In this document: positions 40,742-44,289 of the stretch, piece after piece | Numbering within the stretch: the stretch's first letter is position 1 | Layout: every line of letters begins with the position of its first letter | Source of the DNA: a bacterium BMS3Abin01 | GTDB lineage: Bacteria > Actinomycetota > Thermoleophilia > BMS3ABIN01 | NCBI GenBank assembly: GCA_002897715.1 | Contig: BDUA01000048.1 | Location: forward strand, 1 to 44,289 | DNA: 44,289 nucleotides | Reading direction: 5' to 3' | The notes under the pieces: generated by a model | Seen by the model: only the letters and a program-made list of their open reading frames with translations | What the model was told of the DNA's origin: nothing | Database searches by the model: none | Translations under genes and position numbers: made by a program

Positions 40742-41224
40742 GTGGACGTACTGGTTCTGATAGATAAGCTCGACGAGATAATCAACGATGCCCGTCCCAT
40801 GCCCATGACCGACAAGGTCATAATCGACCGCGAGGAGATCTATGACATCCTCGACCAGATGCGGACCACCATCCCCGAGGAGATAAAACAGGCGCGCTGG
40901 ATCGTCAAGGAGCGCCAGGAGATGCTGGCGGAGGCCAAGACGGAGAGCGACCGCATCATCAAGGAAGCCAACGACCAGGCTGAACGGCTGGTGTCCGAGC
41001 AGGAAGTAGTGAAGATGGCCGAACGCAACGCCGCCCAGATCATGGAAGACGCGCGGGCGCGCGAGCGCGAGATCAGGCTTGGCGCCGAGGATTACGCCGA
41101 CGAGGTCCTGGAGACGCTCGAGGTGAACCTGGACAAGTTCCTGGACGCCGTCAGGAGGGGCCGCAACCGGCTCCAGGGCAAGAGCGGCGACGAGGAGACG
41201 CAGACGCTGACGCCCGGGGACTGA
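40742..41224 (+). CDS. DivIVA/SepIVA-like coiled-coil protein
   Basis: 160 residues from GTG 40742 with GGAGG ahead of it. An N-terminal LIDKLDEIINDAR segment and long charged helices (EEIKQARWIVKERQEMLAEAKTESDRIIKEANDQAERLV and onwards) are often mislabelled ATP synthase subunit B-like. In mycobacteria the gene next to DUF177 is SepIVA, a DivIVA-type factor for septation and cell-wall membrane domains; position and architecture here match. Homology is suggested by synteny and coiled-coil layout rather than strong motifs. Confidence 0.75.
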   Translation: MDVLVLIDKLDEIINDARPMPMTDKVIIDREEIYDILDQMRTTIPEEIKQARWIVKERQEMLAEAKTESDRIIKEANDQAERLVSEQEVVKMAERNAAQIMEDARAREREIRLGAEDYADEVLETLEVNLDKFLDAVRRGRNRLQGKSGDEETQTLTPGD

Positions 41225-41313
41225 GCCGGCCGGCCGCTTTATACGGAACCTGCCGGCTTGTGAGGCGTTGAGCCGGTCCTTATCCGAACCAACCTTGATC
41301 GTACCCCTATCCC

Positions 41314-41856
41314 ATGTCCGAGCCAGCGACAACCTTCGATCTTTATTCCCCGGCCCTGAAGAAGGGAACTGCCCGCGTCTTCACGCTGGAGCTCTATCTG
41401 CCGCCCATAAGCCTGGCCGGCCAGGCTTACCGCTTCCAGCCGGAGAAGGTGCGGACACGCCTGTCGGTGACGCAGGTAGGCCAGGGCTATATGGTGACCA
41501 TGTCTTTCCACTGCAGCCTTTCCGGTGTCTGCTGGCGCTGCCTGGAGAAGGCCGAGCTGGAAGTGGCGGTCGAGGCTTCTGAATTCTTCCAGCCGGAGCT
41601 GCCGCCCATCGAGGCGATGGGCGAGGAGGAAGAGGGGTCGCTCTGGTATCTCGAGGACGGCATCATCAACCTGTCCGGCTGGGCCAGGGACGCGGTGGCG
41701 GAGGTGCTGCCACCCAAGATAATCTGCCGCGATGACTGCCCGGGGCTCTGCTCCCAGTGTGGGACCGACCTTAACGCTGGCGCATGCGGTTGCGAGCCGC
41801 CGACCGATTCCCGCTGGGACAAGCTCAGGGAATGGTGGCCGCCGGAGGACGGCTGA
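41314..41856 (+). CDS. DUF177 / YceD-family protein
   Basis: 180 residues. C-terminal cysteine motif CRDDCPGLCSQCGTDLNAGACGC and an earlier FHCSLSGVCWRCLEKAELEV are typical of YceD. The family lies beside rpmF in most bacteria and is linked to 23S rRNA or large-subunit maturation. It is 90 nt after the SepIVA-like gene; no strong ribosome site precedes ATG 41314. rpmF follows 101 nt downstream, with a leader hairpin between. Confidence 0.9.
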   Translation: MSEPATTFDLYSPALKKGTARVFTLELYLPPISLAGQAYRFQPEKVRTRLSVTQVGQGYMVTMSFHCSLSGVCWRCLEKAELEVAVEASEFFQPELPPIEAMGEEEEGSLWYLEDGIINLSGWARDAVAEVLPPKIICRDDCPGLCSQCGTDLNAGACGCEPPTDSRWDKLREWWPPEDG

Positions 41857-41905
41857 TTTTACTTTGCCCCCGGCTTCCGCTATCCTACTCTCTTGGAAAT
41901 CATGC

Positions 41906-41934
41906 CAGGGGGACAGATACAGTATATCCCCCTG
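41906..41934 (+). promoter_or_regulatory. Leader hairpin upstream of rpmF
   Basis: CAGGGGGA (41906-41913) pairs exactly with TCCCCCTG (41927-41934) around a 13-nt A/T-rich loop; it ends 23 nt before ATG 41958. It could be an autoregulatory site for L32, an attenuator, or a processing site. No U-tract follows. Confidence 0.4.
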
Positions 41935-41957
41935 CTAATATGAGGTAAGCGATAATC

Positions 41958-42137
41958 ATGGCTGTACCCAAGCGTAAAACTTCAAAGGCAAGGCGCGACA
42001 AGCGGCGCACCCACGACAACCTGGAGGCGCCCAGCCTGAGCCTCTGCTCCCAGTGTCACAGCCCGCGGCGTCCCCATCACGTGTGCCCGGTCTGCGGCAC
42101 CTACAAGGGACGCGAGGTCATCAAGTTCGAGGATTAA
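41958..42137 (+). CDS. rpmF: 50S ribosomal protein L32
   Basis: 59 residues, read directly: begins MAVPKRKTSKARRDKRR and carries LCSQCHSPRRPHHVCPVCGTYKG, i.e. two CxxC pairs, the zinc-binding form. GAGGT lies about 10 nt before the ATG. It ends the recG-to-rpmF rightward run and is followed by a canonical terminator. Confidence 0.98.
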   Translation: MAVPKRKTSKARRDKRRTHDNLEAPSLSLCSQCHSPRRPHHVCPVCGTYKGREVIKFED

Positions 42138-42167
42138 CCAGAGGCTGAGAGACCACGGCATGTTTGA

Positions 42168-42195
42168 GCCGCCCGGCGGGGCGGCTTTTCTGTTT
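42168..42195 (+). terminator. Rho-independent terminator after rpmF
   Basis: GCCGCCC (42168-42174), loop GGCG, GGGCGGC (42179-42185), then TTTTCTGTTT. A canonical stem and U-tract, 30 nt after the rpmF stop. Confidence 0.88.
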
Positions 42196-42568
42196 GAACA
42201 GGAAAATGTCAGGGAAATATCATACTTTTCGCATTGTCAATTCATACCAAAGTACTATAGACAGGTAAAGTCTCATCTGATAAGTTCCGGTCGCGTCCGA
42301 ACGCCTTTCAGGAGAGTCTGCTGGGCCAGCTGGGACGACTACCCAAGCCACCATCTCTCCATAGATTACCGCATGGAAAACACCGGCAGCGGCATCCCGG
42401 GTCTCTGATCTGGTCCGAGAAACCCGGACCAGATCAATCGTCTCTCCTTTGATAGTTGTTTTGTCAACGTCTATCTTGGAGAAAGATGGCCGCTGTTCCT
42501 TTCGGCGGCTGTTGGAATTTACAGAATTTTAAGGGCACAACCGAGACAGGCAGGGAAACGCGTCTTCT
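42196..42568. other. 373-base intergenic region with structured segments, no gene recognised
   Basis: Lower GC than its surroundings. TTGTCA (42234-42239) and TATAGA (42256-42261, 16-nt spacer) could be a promoter. Downstream, GGAGAG can pair with CTCTCC across about 40 nt (roughly 42310-42360), enclosing small hairpins. TGATCTGGTCCG (42406-42417) pairs perfectly with CGGACCAGATCA (42425-42436), loop AGAAACC, 12 bp. It may be a 5' leader of the zinc-ribbon gene or a small RNA. I match it to no known riboswitch or RNA family. An open frame over 42160-42408 is not convincing. Confidence 0.4.
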
Positions 42569-42592
42569 GTGCAGAATAAATACCGTGACGAT

Positions 42593-42781
42593 ATGAGTAC
42601 CACGAAGGATAAAAAAACCTCCACACAGCGTTACCCCTGCCACTGCTGCCATAAGCAGGGTGTGGTCTACTGGTCGGAGAGGCGGCAGAGTTTCATCTGC
42701 GAGAACTGCCTGAAGACCTTCAACCAGGAAATCATCGCCAAGCGCAACGGCATGGCGGTGGAGCAGCTCTCCTTCTGCTGA
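42593..42781 (+). CDS. Small zinc-ribbon protein
   Basis: 62 residues from ATG 42593 (GTG 42569 in frame would add eight). A lysine/threonine-rich N-terminus, then YPCHCCHKQGVVYW, a spacer of about 15 residues, and FICENCLKTFNQ: two CxxC knuckles about 19 residues apart as in zinc ribbons, with a final cysteine at the C-terminus. I do not recognise the family. Ribosome site is weak for either start. It stands alone between the structured intergenic region and the convergent lipoprotein. Confidence 0.6.
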   Translation: MSTTKDKKTSTQRYPCHCCHKQGVVYWSERRQSFICENCLKTFNQEIIAKRNGMAVEQLSFC

Positions 42782-42819
42782 GCCGCAGGGAAGCCCGGCA
42801 ACCCGCTTTGGTTCAAGGT

Positions 42820-42838
42820 CCGACAGGGCACCTGTTGG
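42820..42838. terminator. Hairpin between convergent small genes
   Basis: CCGACAGG (42820-42827) and CCTGTTGG (42831-42838), with one G-T pair and a GCA loop, sit between the zinc-ribbon stop and the lipoprotein stop. A U-tract is lacking; a bidirectional stop is plausible from position. Confidence 0.35.
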
Positions 42839-42841
42839 CCG

Positions 42842-43885
42842 TCAATAAGCTATGAACTGTCTGACGAAATTGTCAGTGTCCGTCAAATAGTCATATACTG
42901 CCTTGTCATTGATCTTTCCGTTGGCGATTATAAAGTTGCGGTGGTATGAGTAATTGGAATAATCACCGTCGGTATCTCCACCTCCCCACCAGAAACAGAG
43001 TTCCGGCACAACCTGCCAGCTCAAGGCGATATGCACGGTTTCAGGATTCCTGATATGCGTCGGAACGGTGTCGTCCCTGGACTTGTGAATGACGTCGCCC
43101 TTACCGTCATAGATATACAGGTCCGTGCCTGAAGCCGCGGTGTAGGAAATGACGAAACGCAGCCGTTGGCCTGTGACAAAGGGGACCTCGCCCGGATCCG
43201 TGTTCAGCCACGAGTCGCTCGCGTAATTGTTGAAGAAAAACTCGAACATGTCCTCGCTATTTTCAAAGTTCGCATATTTCAAAACAGGTCCGTTCGGTTC
43301 GTTCATTGCTGAATTGGCCTTTGGCGGTGAGATTGCGCAGGTCCAGGCGTTCATCTCGTCATAGGCGAGGATTATGTCATGCGTCGGCGCCGCCGGTGAC
43401 TCAAAGCGGGTTCCTGAATCAAATCCCATTGTCACGTCAACCGCCATCCACCAGTCATCGCTTGGAACCCAGCCCACTTCGGAGTTGATGATTTGGGCAC
43501 AGGCATAATCCTGAAAAGTAAACGGCCGGGCCATCTTCGCCCAAAAACCCTTTCCCGGCACAAACTCGCCGATGCCATGAATCTGCAACTCCTTGCCTTG
43601 CGGGATGACGGTGCCCATCCCTTTATCCATAGGCGCGACCAGGCGCTTGACCAGGTTATCGAATTCATAATCACCGGTGGGCACCGAGCCGTCCAGCATC
43701 GGCGGCCGGGAGGGATCGGAAACGGTAGGGACTGCGCGTGCCGGAGTGGTATCGGCAGCAGACTTACCGTTATCACATCCGATTAAAAAAATGACGCCGA
43801 CAGCGACTACCATGATGCCGGTAATCCAGCTCTGCAGATAAGATCTTGAAAATATTTGAATTTTCTCCCTCCAGATTTCTACCAT
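42842..43885 (-). CDS. Predicted lipoprotein of unknown function
   Basis: 347 residues. A hydrophobic segment (about 21-36) ends in the lipobox LIGC with Cys37, followed by a Ser/Ala/Thr/Pro tether and a globular domain rich in Trp, Tyr, Phe, Asp and Asn (DDWWMAVDVTMGFDSG, FFFNNYASDSWLN, DLYIYDGKGDVI, CFWWGGGDTDGDYSNYSYH). The last part may bind a ligand or calcium, but I recognise no family. Base composition is visibly more A/T-rich than its neighbours, hinting at transfer or rapid evolution. ATG 43885 has no ribosome site, whereas GGAGGGAG lies inside the frame about 20 nt further on, just ahead of an ATT codon (Ile9). Initiation there would still keep the signal peptide. Confidence 0.8.
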   Translation of the reverse strand: MVEIWREKIQIFSRSYLQSWITGIMVVAVGVIFLIGCDNGKSAADTTPARAVPTVSDPSRPPMLDGSVPTGDYEFDNLVKRLVAPMDKGMGTVIPQGKELQIHGIGEFVPGKGFWAKMARPFTFQDYACAQIINSEVGWVPSDDWWMAVDVTMGFDSGTRFESPAAPTHDIILAYDEMNAWTCAISPPKANSAMNEPNGPVLKYANFENSEDMFEFFFNNYASDSWLNTDPGEVPFVTGQRLRFVISYTAASGTDLYIYDGKGDVIHKSRDDTVPTHIRNPETVHIALSWQVVPELCFWWGGGDTDGDYSNYSYHRNFIIANGKINDKAVYDYLTDTDNFVRQFIAY

Positions 43886-44083
43886 AATATCAATATTACC
43901 CTACATAAACTGTCTGTTCAAATTGGAGATAAAGGCATTAACCGGCAGGACACGCCGAAAAAAAAGTCTATGGCCCGCGGCGGTTTTCTGTTCCATGGGT
44001 TTCATTTTTTCCTCATGAGATATATCTTCTCTAATTGCTGAGTGAGATTAATCACGGATCTTATATTAAGGGAGGTTTGAACC

Positions 44084-44289
44084 ATGGCCAGGAAAGTGGC
44101 GATGCTTACCGGGGGCGGGGACTGCCCGGGCCTCAACGCGGTCATCCGGGCGGTGACCAGGAAGCTGTCCGGTGATTACGGGATGGTCGGCGTGGAAGAG
44201 GGCTGGCGCGGGCTGATGGAAAACAACTACATGCAGCTGGATGTCAGGAGCACGGCGGATATCCTCCCCAAAGGCGGCACCATCCTCCG
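44084..44289 (+). CDS. pfkA: 6-phosphofructokinase, N-terminal fragment
   Basis: The first 68 codons before the right edge; strong AAGGGAGG ribosome site and ATG 44084. MARKVAMLTGGGDCPGLNAVIRAV is the nucleotide/phosphate-binding start of PfkA. Whether it uses ATP or pyrophosphate depends on residues beyond the window (the GGDD versus GGDG positions). The 198 bases before it hold no gene and no promoter I can place confidently. Confidence 0.95.
   Translation, partial: MARKVAMLTGGGDCPGLNAVIRAVTRKLSGDYGMVGVEEGWRGLMENNYMQLDVRSTADILPKGGTIL

Noticed and set aside
42267-42295. Second sigma-28-like site (TAAAGTCT)
   Set aside because: The -10 half does not match GCCGATAA at the correct spacing.
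42160-42408. 82-codon open frame after rpmF
   Set aside because: It starts inside the rpmF terminator hairpin, has no ribosome site, and its protein has no recognisable features.
1-44289. Mobile elements, CRISPR arrays, tRNA or rRNA genes, toxin-antitoxin or phage-defence islands
   Set aside because: Looked for on both strands; no transposase, integrase, regular repeat-spacer array or cloverleaf sequence was seen.

Overview
The window looks like chromosomal housekeeping DNA from a GC-rich, probably deep-branching and possibly anaerobic member of the Actinomycetota. The assignment is inferred, not computed. It rests on gene order (recG-rsmD-coaD-SepIVA-like-DUF177-rpmF), a probably leaderless leucine-rich leader peptide ahead of leuA, likely leaderless starts, a PHP-containing DnaE of about 1170 residues and an archaeal-type ApgM-family enzyme. 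I see no tRNA or rRNA gene, insertion sequence, prophage or CRISPR array.

Layout, left to right. (1) The end of ilvD, then a leftward unit hom-thrC-apgM-like (threonine synthesis, with an ApgM-family protein in the homoserine kinase slot) behind a secreted NlpC/P60 peptidoglycan hydrolase. (2) Two rightward tandem paralogues, each with membrane segments, a cysteine-rich CW-type domain, GGDEF and HD-GYP. They are preceded by a near-perfect sigma-28 (FliA/SigD/WhiG) promoter. (3) A leucine/isoleucine operon leuA-leuC-leuD-leuB-ilvE-cimA plus a fumarylacetoacetate hydrolase-family gene, behind a strong promoter and a 42-codon leader peptide with a Leu-Leu-Leu-Pro-Leu stretch. (4) dnaE, whose promoter carries two palindromes, then a roadblock/LC7 protein with a small membrane protein. 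(5) A leftward MoxR-DUF58-transglutaminase cluster facing away from tldD-tldE. (6) HU, then small membrane proteins (DUF2752, DUF4234, two DUF4190 paralogues, one frameshifted). (7) rpe, an FMN riboswitch and ribD-ribE-ribBA-ribH. (8) Leftward rpmB-DUF5684-PAP2 diverging from recG-rsmD-coaD-SepIVA-like-DUF177-rpmF. (9) A lower-GC stretch with a structured intergenic segment, a small zinc-ribbon protein and an unrecognised lipoprotein. (10) The start of pfkA.

How the genes work together: ilvD, the leu genes, ilvE and cimA give leucine in full from 2-ketoisovalerate and, via citramalate, isoleucine. hom/thrC/apgM-like would make threonine from aspartate semialdehyde. The rib unit makes riboflavin from GTP and ribulose 5-phosphate, the latter linked to rpe just upstream. 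The sigma-28 promoter ties c-di-GMP turnover to a motility or WhiG-like developmental regulon.

The most interesting signals are the sigma-28 promoter on the unusual c-di-GMP pair, the leucine leader peptide, the ApgM-family candidate homoserine kinase, and the palindrome wrapped around the dnaE -10 box.
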